Of a stretch of 64,000 nucleotides of DNA, positions 51,716 through 60,407 are shown one piece after another; the stretch's first letter is position 1, and each line of letters starts with the position of its first letter. Position numbers and translations under genes: made by a program. Origin of the DNA: Thalassobacillus pellis (lineage in GTDB: Bacteria; Bacillota; Bacilli; Bacillales; Halobacillaceae); NCBI RefSeq assembly GCF_016908295.1, contig NZ_JAFBDO010000001.1, forward strand, positions 1 through 64,000, read 5' to 3'. The notes under the pieces are model-generated. The model worked only from the letters and a program-made list of their open reading frames with translations. It ran no database searches and was not told where the DNA came from.

Positions 51716-52138
51716 TCATGCTTTCGGGTAGGTTTCCTGTAAAAACGTAACAGATTGCCTGATCAATGCTTTAATAATCTCTACATCGACATCAGCAAGT
51801 TTGTTTATGTAAACACAGGCTTTCCCTGACTTATGCTTACCTAACTGATTAAGCAGTTTTTCTCTCTCAGGGTCCCCTGTGGCGAAGTAAAGACTGAAAT
51901 TTGCTTTACGTGGAGAAAATCCCACCAAGGGTGCATCCCCCTCATGCCCTGATTCGTACTTGTAATGGTAGGACCCGAACCCAATGATGCTTGGCCCCCA
52001 CATTTTCGCCTCGTAGCCAGTTGTATCTGTAAAAATATCCAGCAGTTTATAAGCATCCTCACGCTTCTTTGGGTTCTCGACATTTTCTATAAATTCCAGA
52101 ACGTCACGATCGTTTTCTTTCGTTTTCAGTTCATACAT
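51716..52138 (-). CDS. DUF1801 protein
   Basis: 140 residues from the ATG at 52138, behind GGAAGGAG. DUF1801 motifs: EAKMWGPSIIGFGSYHYKY, APLVGFSPRKANFSLYFATG and GKACVYINKLADVDVEII. These small cytoplasmic proteins are found beside varied genes and their function is unknown. The 43 bases behind it lead to the two-TM protein, so the pair may be co-transcribed. Confidence 0.88.
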   Translation of the reverse strand: MYELKTKENDRDVLEFIENVENPKKREDAYKLLDIFTDTTGYEAKMWGPSIIGFGSYHYKYESGHEGDAPLVGFSPRKANFSLYFATGDPEREKLLNQLGKHKSGKACVYINKLADVDVEIIKALIRQSVTFLQETYPKA

Positions 52139-52267
52139 TCCATTCACTCCTTCCCCATGTATTGATTACTTATTTCAAGTCGAATGGGAAAAACTCCTTC
52201 AATTCTTTTCGAAATTAATTACGGGTAAGATTAGCAGACAACATTTTTTTATCGTTGATACCGAAAA

Positions 52268-52390
52268 AGTATGGCTGGGAAACGATTCCTTTCCGCAGGT
52301 AAGACGGCAAGTCTCCTCGGGCTTGCCCTGCGGGGCCTCGTCATCCTTGCCTCTCCTGCAGGAGCCTCATCGTTTCCCTGTCCCAATTGG
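52268..52390. repeat. dispersed repeat R3, inverted copy
   Basis: Carries GGAAACGATTCCTTTCCGCA, CTCCTCGGGCTTGCC, then CTCTCCTGCAGGAGCCTCAT and CAATTGGCAATCAACAATC, the reverse complement of 11663-11765 with an additional GC-rich block. Confidence 0.65.
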
Positions 52391-52430
52391 CAATCAACAA
52401 TCTAAAGATCTTCTTTTTTACATATTAGAA

Positions 52431-52528
52431 AAATTTGGCTTGTCGCCAATTCTTTATGGCGACAAGCCTTAGTTTTACTTATACTTTAATCCTTTAACAA
52501 TATTAAACTTTTTTAAAGTACGAAAAAA
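52431..52528. repeat. dispersed repeat R1
   Basis: AATTTGGCTTGTCGCCAATTC, TTATGGCGACAAGCCTTAG, then TTTTACTTATACTTTAAT and CTTTAACAATATTAAAC. It abuts the terminator of spoVR. Confidence 0.75.
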
Positions 52529-52561
52529 CCACAAAGAAAAGTCAACTTCTTTGTGGTTTTT
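52525..52561 (-). terminator. terminator of spoVR
   Basis: AACCACAAAGAA and TTCTTTGTGGTT form a perfect 12-bp stem, followed by T-rich minus strand. Confidence 0.9.
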
Positions 52562-52599
52562 CTTTTCAAAGAGGCCTTTTGGGACAGCCCCATCTGCAC

Positions 52600-54018
52600 T
52601 TATAAAAACTTCTTCTGCACTTTTTTGCCGCTATAACTGAACATGACTCTTTTCTTCTCCACAACCGTTTCCATATGGACCGGGCGTCCCCACAGCTGAT
52701 GAATATATGGCAGCGTCCGCTCCAAATATTCCAAATCAAGCTCGACATCTTCATAATGATGGGCAAGGTATAATTCACCGTTTTTCAAGAAGTCTCCGTC
52801 CTGAACAGTGATATATGGGAAACCACCGTTTACTCGCATCGTCACAAGCTGTTCACGGACTGCTTCATAATCCTTATCAGAGATTTTGTAGTCCCTGCCT
52901 TGTTTTTGGAATAGATATAGGTCTTCGTTTCTGCATAAATCTTTCGTCAAATAATTTCGGATGAAAGATATGTCAGATTCTATTTCGCGAACCTCAAACA
53001 TTTTTTCACGGCCAGATCCTGGCTTGACACCCCGTTTTTCCATCTCTTTCGTCGGATTGTCATAACGCCTTTCAATATCTTCAAAAATCTTCAAACCTAA
53101 ATAATAAGGGTTTATTTGTGTCCTGGATGGCTGGACGACGCCTGCATTCAGTTTGGCAAATTCAACAGCTTCATCACTGGTGAGATCCATTTCCCTCAAA
53201 ATTCGTGAGTGCCAGAACGAAGCCCACCCTTCATTCATGATTTTGGTTTCCAGCTGCGGCCAGAAATAAAGCATTTCCTGGCGCATCATCGTGAGCACAT
53301 CACGCTGCCACGGTTCTAACTCACGACTGTATTGCTCGATAAATAACAACAAATCTTTTTCCGGGCGTGGCGGAAACTTCTTTTTTCTTTTCACCGGCTC
53401 TGTTTTCGGTGCCTGCCCTATCTTCCATAAATCATCATATGGGGTTGTTTTTGGGGCAGATTCAATCTCCTCTTCTTCCTCTTCCACATCCTGCCAGGTC
53501 CACTCCAGTTTTGGCCGCACTAAGGATGGATCGATATGTTCCTGAATTGCGAGTATAGCGTTTAAGAAGTCCTCTACTTCAGACTTCCCATATTTTTTTT
53601 CATACGCTGAAATCCGCTCTGCCGTCGCCGACATGCTTTCCACCATATCGCGATTCGTATTCTGGAAACGGACGTTATTTTTAAAGAAGTCACAATGAGC
53701 AAGCACATGAGCAACAATTAATTTATTTTGAATCAGACTGTTTGAGTTCAACAAAAAAGCATAGCAAGGGTTGGAATTGATGACTAGCTCATAGATTTTA
53801 CTCAATCCTAAATCATACTGAAGCTTCATTTTATGATACTGTTTTCCAAAACTCCAATGGGAAAAACGTGTCGGCATGCCATAAGCGCCAAATGTATAAA
53901 TGATATCAGCGGGGCAGATTTCATAGCGCATCGGGTAAAAGTCCAGGCCAAACCCATGTGCTATTTCAGTTATCTCACTGATTGCCCTGTTAAGCTGCTT
54001 TTGATCCTCTGGTTTCAA
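52600..54018 (-). CDS. spoVR: SpoVR family sporulation protein
   Basis: 472 residues from a TTG at 54018, with AAGGGGGAG 7 bases upstream; B. subtilis SpoVR is about 468 residues. Typical stretches: [58 protein letters not shown] and [18 protein letters not shown]. The protein acts in spore cortex formation in Bacillus; the exact step is unknown. Transcribed alone. No sigma E promoter was verified. Confidence 0.93.
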   Translation of the reverse strand: MKPEDQKQLNRAISEITEIAHGFGLDFYPMRYEICPADIIYTFGAYGMPTRFSHWSFGKQYHKMKLQYDLGLSKIYELVINSNPCYAFLLNSNSLIQNKLIVAHVLAHCDFFKNNVRFQNTNRDMVESMSATAERISAYEKKYGKSEVEDFLNAILAIQEHIDPSLVRPKLEWTWQDVEEEEEEIESAPKTTPYDDLWKIGQAPKTEPVKRKKKFPPRPEKDLLLFIEQYSRELEPWQRDVLTMMRQEMLYFWPQLETKIMNEGWASFWHSRILREMDLTSDEAVEFAKLNAGVVQPSRTQINPYYLGLKIFEDIERRYDNPTKEMEKRGVKPGSGREKMFEVREIESDISFIRNYLTKDLCRNEDLYLFQKQGRDYKISDKDYEAVREQLVTMRVNGGFPYITVQDGDFLKNGELYLAHHYEDVELDLEYLERTLPYIHQLWGRPVHMETVVEKKRVMFSYSGKKVQKKFL

Positions 54019-54218
54019 TCGAGTCTCCCCCTTTAACCTATTATTCCTAATGTATGAGTACATCGAACAAATGATGAAAGGTAATGGCAGGAGGGGGGGA
54101 GACTATGTAGGTTAAAAGTAATTTAAAAATTCTATTCCAAAGTAAAAAAATGACTATTATTGAAGATTTTATGTTATATTTAATAGGTATATAAACTCAT
54201 GACAAAAGGAGTGTTTCT

Positions 54219-54548
54219 ATGAAGGTACGATTGAAAAATGAAGCAGGAGTGACAAAAGAGGTTAAAGCCGGTTTTAGTTGGACAACATTTTTCTTTGGCT
54301 TTTTTCCAGCCCTATTCAGAGGTGATTTAAAATGGGCAGCGATCATGTTTATAACCGCAGCATTAGTCGGGGCATTTACATTAGGGTTTGGCGCCTGGAT
54401 TCCGGGAATTATTTTTTCTTTTGTCTATAACAAGATTTATATTAAAGATCTAATGGAAAAAGGGTATCGTCCATCTGATGAGGACTCACGTACTGAACTG
54501 CAAACCAGGGGAATTATCTCATCTGCAGAAAATAACATCGGGGCATAA
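54219..54548 (+). CDS. DUF2628 membrane protein
   Basis: 109 residues. KAGFSWTTFFFGFFPALFRG and WIPGIIFSFVYNKIYIKDLM ... GYRPS are typical of DUF2628 (HrgC-like) proteins with two to three TM segments. Function unknown. AAAGGAG precedes the ATG. Alone, with its own terminator. Confidence 0.8.
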   Translation: MKVRLKNEAGVTKEVKAGFSWTTFFFGFFPALFRGDLKWAAIMFITAALVGAFTLGFGAWIPGIIFSFVYNKIYIKDLMEKGYRPSDEDSRTELQTRGIISSAENNIGA

Positions 54549-54566
54549 CAGCTACCAGGAAATAAA

Positions 54567-54604
54567 AAAATGCCCTCTGCAAAAATACAGAGAGGGCATT
54601 TTTT
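54567..54604. terminator. bidirectional terminator
   Basis: AAAATGCCCTCT and AGAGGGCATTTT arms around CTGCAAAAATAC. Confidence 0.9.
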
Positions 54605-54610
54605 ATAATG

Positions 54611-55564
54611 TCAGGATAAATTTTGACTCCAATCGATTGTCGCTTCGCCTTCCAGATAACGCTCGGCATCCATTGCCGCCATACAGCCTGTACCTGCTGC
54701 TGTTACAGCCTGACGGTACTTGCTGTCCTGTACGTCTCCGCAAGCAAATAAACCGGGAACATTCGTATCGGTGGTACCAGGTGTGACCTGGATATAGCCG
54801 TTTTCGTCCGTATCAACCTTCCCCATCAAGAATTCTGTGTTCGGGTTGTGGCCGATTGCGACGAAAATCCCATCTGCATCAATCACTTCTTCTTCTCCTG
54901 TATCGTTATCCCTTACCTTAAGTCCAGATACTTTCATCCCGTCAGACATGACTTCAATGGGGGTCTTGTTCATACTCCAGGTGATTTTTTCGTTGTTGCG
55001 GGCACGATCCTGCATGATTTTAGAAGCACGAAGCTCATGACGACGGTGGATGACATTAACCTCATCAGCGAACTTAGTCAGGAAGTTGGACTCCTCCATC
55101 GCGGAATCTCCTCCACCGACAATCAACACTTTCTTGTTTCGGAAAAAGAAGCCATCACAGGTTGCGCAGGTACTCACACCTTTCCCCATGTTTTCTTTTT
55201 CACCTGGTATGCCTAACAGTTTAGCAGAGGCACCGGTGGAAACGATCAGTGTATCAGCTTCCAGTTCTCCAAGCCCGTCAACGGACAGCTTGAATGGACG
55301 GTTTTCCGTATCAACATCCGTGACCCAGCCACGTTCAAATTTTGCACCGAATCGCTCTGCCTGTTTTTTCATATTATCCATCAATTCCGGACCCATGATA
55401 CCATCAGGAAATCCCGGGTAGTTTTCCACTTCGGTTGTCAGTGTCAATTGACCGCCTGGTTCGGGTCCTTCAATGACGAGCGGTTCCATGTTCGCTCTTG
55501 CCAAATAAACTGCTGCTGTCAATCCAGCAGGTCCTGTGCCTAAAATAATTGCTTTATGTGCCAT
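54611..55564 (-). CDS. trxB: thioredoxin reductase
   Basis: 317 residues. FAD site ILGTGPAGLTAAVYLARANM, redox-active Cys pair in STCATCDGFFFRNKK, NADPH-binding VLIVGGGDSAMEES, and the late GDVQDSKYRQAVTAAGTGCM for FAD. It passes electrons from NADPH to thioredoxin and is essential in most Bacilli. GGAGGG precedes the ATG. Here it is not linked to the clpP or whiA region (as in some Firmicutes). Confidence 0.95.
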   Translation of the reverse strand: MAHKAIILGTGPAGLTAAVYLARANMEPLVIEGPEPGGQLTLTTEVENYPGFPDGIMGPELMDNMKKQAERFGAKFERGWVTDVDTENRPFKLSVDGLGELEADTLIVSTGASAKLLGIPGEKENMGKGVSTCATCDGFFFRNKKVLIVGGGDSAMEESNFLTKFADEVNVIHRRHELRASKIMQDRARNNEKITWSMNKTPIEVMSDGMKVSGLKVRDNDTGEEEVIDADGIFVAIGHNPNTEFLMGKVDTDENGYIQVTPGTTDTNVPGLFACGDVQDSKYRQAVTAAGTGCMAAMDAERYLEGEATIDWSQNLS

Positions 55565-55771
55565 CCAATCCCTCCTACATTGCCTTTTTCATTGGGTTTT
55601 GTTATAAGTATAACCCAAAGACACAAATCTATGGGTTTACATACCTACTATACCTATTATCCTGCCTGATAAAAATCGAAACATGGAACAATACATACAC
55701 TGATTTGTACTGCAAATTTATCATAAAAACAGACACCTTTCTGAAAAAAGGTTTTATTAAAACTTAAAAGA

Positions 55772-55800
55772 AGAGACACCCACTGCTGGGTGCCCCTTTT
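55772..55800 (-). terminator. terminator of the DUF1540 gene
   Basis: Minus-strand GCACCCA and TGGGTGT arms with a 4-base loop, then T-rich. Confidence 0.7.
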
Positions 55801-55802
55801 TG

Positions 55803-55961
55803 TTAATGGGTTTTTGGTTCAAATGTTTTACAGTCAGTTTCTCTGCTATTTTCAGCCTCTTCCCCTTTATGGCTGACCACATAGATTTCAGATGCTCCAC
55901 AACGGTTTCCATGCGCATGATGCACACAGTTATTGACCTCACATAAGACATCCTGTGCCAT
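55803..55961 (-). CDS. DUF1540 protein (52 aa)
   Basis: ATG at 55961 behind GGAGGTG, stop at 55803. The frame reads MAQDVLCEVNNCVHHAHGNR, then CGASEIYVVSHKG and ends CKTFEPKTH: four Cys in the VxCxVNNCxH...C...CxTF pattern diagnostic of DUF1540, probably a small zinc- or disulfide-bound protein linked to sporulating Bacilli. A longer frame on the same stretch (55757-55951) is a shadow. Confidence 0.88.
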   Translation of the reverse strand: MAQDVLCEVNNCVHHAHGNRCGASEIYVVSHKGEEAENSRETDCKTFEPKTH

Positions 55962-56042
55962 GTTACCCACCTCCCATTATTATTCTTTCCGATTCAACTG
56001 ACAACTACCACTTTCTCGCCGCAATAACTTTTTACCAATTTT

Positions 56043-56073
56043 AAAAGCACCCCACCTTTGATGGGGTGCCTTT
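56043..56073 (-). terminator. terminator of the YhcN-type gene
   Basis: GGCACCCCA and TGGGGTGC arms with a 6-base loop. Confidence 0.85.
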
Positions 56074-56080
56074 GGCAGGC

Positions 56081-56728
56081 TTATTCAGCATCAGGGAAGA
56101 TGCGCTCGGCCATTTTTCCAAATTCGCGGAAGAAACCTTCGACCGGCTCACCGTTATTAACGTCATTGATATAATTGTTTGTTAAATCCACAAAATCAGG
56201 ATTTGTAGAAACATAAACGTCATTGATATCCTGATCTGTCTGTTTTACAATCTTAACGATTTGTTTTTTCATCTCCTTGCTCACGCGGTCTTCATTCTGA
56301 TTACGGGTGTTTTGAGCCCCGTTTTCATTATTGAATTGCTCACCAAGTTCAGCATTTTCCTTGTTGTTATTGTTTGCGGAATTTTTGTTACCATTATTGT
56401 TTCCTTTTTCCCCATCTCTTATTACAGCCACATAAGCCTTGTCGCGGGTGGTTAAGACATATGCACGCTTCACGCCTTTTACATCCTGGCTGATACGCTC
56501 AGCCGCCCTTTCAGCAACCTGAAAGTTAGTGTTATGGATCATGCCACGATCGTTATCGACATTGTCTACTCTGTTGCCGCCTTCATACATATCATCCGCT
56601 TCACGTTCAAATCGAGTATTTTCTACACCATTATAGTTTCCATTACCTGCCCCTTCTTCTTGTTCCGCCTGGCAGGCAACAAGCGCTGAAGTGGCTAACA
56701 GACCAAATGCTAAAGCTTTTAACTTCAT
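56081..56728 (-). CDS. YhcN/YlaJ-family sporulation lipoprotein
   Basis: 215 residues with a lipobox (ATSALVACQ). An Asn/Gly-rich linker leads to a YhcN/YlaJ domain: NTNFQVAERAAERISQDV, KRAYVLTTRDKAYVAVI and DINDVYVSTNPDFVDLTNNY. B. subtilis YhcN sits in the spore inner membrane and takes part in germination. An Asn-rich insertion of about 35 residues splits the domain, unusual but repeated in related Bacilli. Alone on its strand. Confidence 0.9.
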   Translation of the reverse strand: MKLKALAFGLLATSALVACQAEQEEGAGNGNYNGVENTRFEREADDMYEGGNRVDNVDNDRGMIHNTNFQVAERAAERISQDVKGVKRAYVLTTRDKAYVAVIRDGEKGNNNGNKNSANNNNKENAELGEQFNNENGAQNTRNQNEDRVSKEMKKQIVKIVKQTDQDINDVYVSTNPDFVDLTNNYINDVNNGEPVEGFFREFGKMAERIFPDAE

Positions 56729-56816
56729 GATGAATTCCTCCTTAGAATACGTTACCGTTAGTATGCAACCGAATTACATACTTATACCGCAGTTTCCAAG
56801 AAGAACTAGCACATAA

Positions 56817-56844
56817 AAAAAGACTGGCTATAATCCAGTCTTTT
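56817..56844 (-). terminator. terminator of the 174-residue membrane protein gene
   Basis: AAAAGACTGG and CCAGTCTTTT with a 7-base loop. Confidence 0.9.
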
Positions 56845-56846
56845 AC

Positions 56847-57371
56847 TTAAATCGGTAAACTCCACCACATATTCAGAAATATCATATACACGGTCAATAA
56901 AGCATTGGCAAATAAAACAACAGCCGGCAGCACTTTATATATCGTCTTTATTTTTGTAAAAGCCATTCGTAAAAATACGATCGATGCAATCATAAAAATA
57001 TAATATGTAATGAATAATAGCCAATAATTGTTAAAAGGACTGTTTAATCCAATCTCAAAAACAACAGCAAGCCAAACCCATACGCCTGCAAAAGAAACAA
57101 CTGAAATAGACAGCCAACGATCATTATTGTCCCGTAAATAAATGATTCCTAAAATGCCAGCTATTAAAGCAATTGCTCCGAATACTTCTGTGATAATGAC
57201 CATCACCCTGAGTGCTGTGTCTGTTCCTGCAACGGTGAAGCTGATCAACAGGAAGAAAGCACATAAAACTGCACTCCCTAAAATAACCCAAAACAAGAGT
57301 TGGAGCTTGTTCCCCATGACTGATTTCCTCTCTTTCCACTTAAGAAGCGACAAACCATCTTGACCACTCAT
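56847..57371 (-). CDS. integral membrane protein of unknown function
   Basis: 174 residues with five hydrophobic segments (LLFWVILGSAVLCAFFLLIS, VMVIITEVFGAIALIAGILG, VSFAGVWVWLAVVFEIG, WLLFITYYIFMIASIVFL, VLPAVVLFANALLTVYMIF). The start at 57371 has AGGGGTG 5 bases upstream; an alternative ATG begins MGNKLQ. No charged pocket or known motif is visible. I do not recognise the family. Alone on its strand. Confidence 0.65.
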   Translation of the reverse strand: MSGQDGLSLLKWKERKSVMGNKLQLLFWVILGSAVLCAFFLLISFTVAGTDTALRVMVIITEVFGAIALIAGILGIIYLRDNNDRWLSISVVSFAGVWVWLAVVFEIGLNSPFNNYWLLFITYYIFMIASIVFLRMAFTKIKTIYKVLPAVVLFANALLTVYMIFLNMWWSLPI

Positions 57372-57435
57372 TATCTCACCCCTATTTGTTTACAAATCAT
57401 GAAAATTATATCATACTTCATTTCCACTTTTATGT

Positions 57436-57533
57436 TAGAAAAACTTGGCTTGTCGCCAAGTCCTTATGGCGAAAGCCTTAGTTTTACTTATACTTTATTC
57501 TTAAACAAAGTTACATTTTCTTAAAGTGTAAAA
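57436..57533. repeat. dispersed repeat R1
   Basis: AACTTGGCTTGTCGCCAAGTC, TTATGGCGAAAGCCTTAG, then TTTTACTTATACTTTATT and TTAAACAAAGTTAC. It abuts the terminator of the small basic protein gene. Confidence 0.75.
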
Positions 57534-57570
57534 ACGAATATCCGGCATATCTGCCGGTTATTCGCTTTTC
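57534..57570 (-). terminator. terminator of the small basic protein gene
   Basis: ACGAATATCCGGC and GCCGGTTATTCGC arms with a 6-base loop. Confidence 0.85.
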
Positions 57571-57583
57571 TCCTGAGATACGC

Positions 57584-57766
57584 TCAACGATTGGACTTTT
57601 GTTTTGCTTTTGGTCCTTTTTTGGAACGATAATCTTTCCCTTTATTCTGATCGCCTGAAGCGATTTCTTTTCCGAATTCTTCATTCATCCTGCCGCCCGG
57701 TAATTTGCCGGTGCGCTTTGGAGAGCTTTGATTTTTACTACCTTTACTGCCGTTTTTACTGGTCAT
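57584..57766 (-). CDS. small basic protein (60 aa)
   Basis: A very basic, low-complexity protein (KNGSKGSKNQSSPKRTGKLP, GGRMNEEFGKEIASG, KGKDYRSKKGPKAKQKSN) rich in Lys, Gly, Ser and Asn. Such composition is shared by minor SASP-like proteins of spore formers, but I cannot match a named one. It has its own terminator and lies before the yhdB gene on the opposite strand. Confidence 0.6.
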   Translation of the reverse strand: MTSKNGSKGSKNQSSPKRTGKLPGGRMNEEFGKEIASGDQNKGKDYRSKKGPKAKQKSNR

Positions 57767-57924
57767 ATATGAAGCTCCTTTCCATGGATTACCCTTATTT
57801 TCTGTCTTTAAACGTGTTTCATTCCGACAACACTTGGCAATTTTAGTATCAATCGTCTTGAAAAGTTAATTGCTTGCTGGACATAATAAGTGTAACCCTT
57901 CGCAATAGAAAGGGATGATGTAAA

Positions 57925-58158
57925 ATGATTAATACGGACTATGATAAGGCTCTATACTATACCATATGGGGTCAATGGGATGATCTTCTGATATTAATGG
58001 TTCGGACGAATGACCAGTTTTTATCTAAAAAAATTGAGACGTTCCTCCATGCTTTTCACTACCATCCCAGCGAGCAAATGGTCCTTGATTCTCATGAAGA
58101 TTTACTCCACTATATTGATCATGCCATGGCTACGACAACCCCGGCTGTGATGATATAA
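57925..58158 (+). CDS. YhdB-like protein
   Basis: 77 residues reading NTDYDKALYYTIWGQWDDLL and LSKKIETFLHAFHYHPSEQM, which match my recollection of B. subtilis YhdB. Its position beside yhcZ/yhcY also matches the B. subtilis order. Cytoplasmic, helical, function unknown. AAGGGATG precedes the ATG. Confidence 0.72.
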   Translation: MINTDYDKALYYTIWGQWDDLLILMVRTNDQFLSKKIETFLHAFHYHPSEQMVLDSHEDLLHYIDHAMATTTPAVMI

Positions 58159-58159
58159 A

Positions 58160-58193
58160 GAGAGGCTGGCCTTCATCGGGCCAGCTAACCTCT
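58160..58193. terminator. terminator between yhdB and yhcZ
   Basis: AGAGG-CTGGCC and GGCCAG-CTAA-CCTCT arms with one 4-base bulge, serving both converging genes. Confidence 0.65.
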
Positions 58194-58831
58194 TATAAAT
58201 ACTTAACTCCAAATAAAGCTGCCTGCGTACGATCCTGTACTTCCAATTTTGAAAAAAGGTTCGACACATGCGTTTTTACAGTCTTTTCTGTTATAAATAA
58301 ACTGGTTGCGATTTCTTTATTACTTTTTCCCTGCATAATTTCCCTGAGTACGTCGAGCTCTCTTTTTGTCAGTTCCTTCAACCTTTCTGCTTCTCTTTCA
58401 TGATTAGCTCCTGTCACATGGGTCATCAGCTGTGCTGCCGCTTTTGAATCAATCATGGTTTCTCCTTGATAAACTTTATGAATCACTTTTACGAGCTGGT
58501 CAGGGTCTATATCTTTCAATTGATATCCGTTTGCCCCTGCGCGGATTGCCGGTATGACGGTATCGTAATCTGAAAAGCTTGTCAGCATAATGATTTTCAT
58601 GTCCGGATAACGCTTTCTGATTTCCTTTGTTGTATCAATGCCGTCCATTCCTGGCATTTGTACATCAAGTAAAACGACATCAGCCCATTTCTCATTAAGT
58701 ATCTCCATTACTTCTTGCCCACTTCCAGCCTCCCCAACTACCTCGATATCGTCCTGCGTTTGAAAATAAAAAACAAGCCCTTTTCTGACAACTTTATGAT
58801 CATCCGCTATCAGGACCTTGATAGTCGTCAT
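58193..58831 (-). CDS. yhcZ: response regulator YhcZ, NarL/LuxR type
   Basis: 212 residues. Receiver domain with IADDHKVVRKGL, phosphoacceptor Asp in VVLLDVQMPGMDG and the Thr/Lys switch region; C-terminal LuxR HTH LTKRELDVLREIMQGKSNKE, IATSLFITEKTVKTHVSNLF. Overlaps the kinase gene by 32 bases. Partner of YhcY. Targets unknown. Confidence 0.93.
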   Translation of the reverse strand: MTTIKVLIADDHKVVRKGLVFYFQTQDDIEVVGEAGSGQEVMEILNEKWADVVLLDVQMPGMDGIDTTKEIRKRYPDMKIIMLTSFSDYDTVIPAIRAGANGYQLKDIDPDQLVKVIHKVYQGETMIDSKAAAQLMTHVTGANHEREAERLKELTKRELDVLREIMQGKSNKEIATSLFITEKTVKTHVSNLFSKLEVQDRTQAALFGVKYL

Positions 58832-60266
58832 TTTCCTCCACCTCCAACGGAACTTCTACATCAATTACTGTTCCCTGGTTCTTTTTGCTTTTAATAATCA
58901 AATTTCCATTATAAAGTGCTACTCGTTCCTTCATTCCCTTCAAACCGAAAGAAGGAGAGTGGCATGCCTGATCGGTGTCGAATCCACAGCCCTGGTCCTT
59001 TATGGTGAGCAGTACTTTGCTGGCTGTCTTATGCAGATTAACTGCTGCTGATTCAGTACGGGCGTGCTTGTGCACATTATGTAAAGCTTCCTGTCCGATT
59101 CTTAATAGCATCTCTTCGATTACATAAGGCAGTGTGATTGTCCCCTCCGACTCGCCTTCCACTTTCAAGCCCAGCAACTTTCCGTACTTTATTAACTCTA
59201 GAAGTACACCCTGCTTCAGGTCAACCGCCTTTTGCTGCGCGATCATCATTCGCATTTCTTTCATTGCTTGGGAAGATAATTCATGAATATACTCCACCTT
59301 TTCCTCCAGATCTGTACCTTTTGCCTGTGGAATAGATGATTTAGAAGTAAGAACGATGGAAAAAAGGAGCTGACTGATGGAGTCATGTAAATCTTGAGCC
59401 AGGCGGGATCTTTCTTCTACACGTGCTAAGTCCTTTTCTTTATTGTTGACAATAATTCTACGGTAGTAAATATTAATGTATTCCATTAAAAGAGTAAAAA
59501 CTTCTTTTTCGGTTTCAGAAAAGGCAATTTCCCGTTGCATCAGGAGCTGATGACGTACATCCACTAATGCGGAAAGGATGGATGGTTTCTTTTCAGCTAG
59601 TACCTCTTTCTCTTTCCATTCTATATGATCAGGTTGAAAAAGCATTCTCAATTTTTCAGCTGTTTGGTCAAGTAACTCTTGAAGTTCAGAGACAGTTTGC
59701 AATTCTTGAGTAATTGCATGGGCTGTGCTCAGTAATTCGCTGCGATTCTTTTGCTGTTCATATTGTTCGATTCTTTCCAGTGCAGATCCAATTTGAAAGG
59801 CTACTGCCTCCAGTAGTTCAAGCTCTTCCGTATACGTTTCTTGATGGGGTGCAGCAACATTCAACAGTCCAAAGGTTCTGTCAGGCGTTTTCAATGGTAC
59901 TGTCGCATGGTGAGTGATTGCATTGGTTTCCTTATCGCCTCTTTCAAGCACTAGTTCAATTCTTTTACAGCCAATCACACTAGTAGCTTTGTTCAGTTCG
60001 TTTCGCTTAAACCTTGAAACACAATAACAGTCCTCCCCGCACATGACTGCTTTTTCATTCCGAAGTAAGGCAGGTGGAAGTCCATGATCTGCAGCAATAC
60101 TGACTGCGCCATGTTGCTCCAAAAACAGCCACCCGGCCTCAAAATGGGTCATGCTGATAAACTGTTCAAGGACATTATTTAACATGACGTTTCTGTCTGT
60201 CGACTGATTCAGTAACTCAGCAATGTTTTTCAATGTTTCCATCCGGTCTGCTCGAAAAGAATTCAT
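58800..60266 (-). CDS. yhcY: sensor histidine kinase YhcY with GAF domain
   Basis: 488 residues from the ATG at 60266 behind GGGGGG. N-terminal GAF domain (residues 10-185) with a Cys cluster C-G-E-D-C-Y-C and a later C in VIGCKRIELV; HisKA_3 dimerisation box ERSRLAQDLHDSISQLLFSI with the phospho-His; HATPase_c with ALHNVHKHARTESA and GLKGMKERV. No TM segments, so it senses a cytoplasmic signal; the four Cys could bind a metal or a redox cofactor. Operon with yhcZ. Confidence 0.9.
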   Translation of the reverse strand: MNSFRADRMETLKNIAELLNQSTDRNVMLNNVLEQFISMTHFEAGWLFLEQHGAVSIAADHGLPPALLRNEKAVMCGEDCYCVSRFKRNELNKATSVIGCKRIELVLERGDKETNAITHHATVPLKTPDRTFGLLNVAAPHQETYTEELELLEAVAFQIGSALERIEQYEQQKNRSELLSTAHAITQELQTVSELQELLDQTAEKLRMLFQPDHIEWKEKEVLAEKKPSILSALVDVRHQLLMQREIAFSETEKEVFTLLMEYINIYYRRIIVNNKEKDLARVEERSRLAQDLHDSISQLLFSIVLTSKSSIPQAKGTDLEEKVEYIHELSSQAMKEMRMMIAQQKAVDLKQGVLLELIKYGKLLGLKVEGESEGTITLPYVIEEMLLRIGQEALHNVHKHARTESAAVNLHKTASKVLLTIKDQGCGFDTDQACHSPSFGLKGMKERVALYNGNLIIKSKKNQGTVIDVEVPLEVEENDDYQGPDSG

Positions 60267-60313
60267 GTGCGATCCCCCCTGGTTTAATCTATACATGATT
60301 ATATCAGTATTCC

Positions 60314-60352
60314 ACACCCCGGGATATCCAGAAATTGGATGTCCCGGGGTGT
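60314..60352. promoter_or_regulatory. 16-bp inverted repeat over the yhcY promoter region
   Basis: ACACCCCGGGATATCC and GGATGTCCCGGGGTGT differ by one G-T pair. It overlaps the place of the -35 element of a promoter whose -10 (TATAAT, 60298-60303 minus) lies next to it. It may be an operator or a terminator for read-through. Confidence 0.5.
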
Positions 60353-60366
60353 ATTTTCTTATTATG

Positions 60367-60400
60367 TAAAAATGACTGCCGAAGCTAGCCCGGCAGTCTT
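60367..60400 (-). terminator. terminator of the SDR gene
   Basis: GACTGCCG and CGGCAGTC arms with a 9-base loop, then T5 on the minus strand. Confidence 0.85.
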
Positions 60401-60407
60401 TGTATCT

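Noticed and set aside
55757-55951. 64-residue frame on the minus strand
   Set aside because: Shadow of the DUF1540 gene (55803-55961), which has the ribosome site and a diagnostic Cys pattern.
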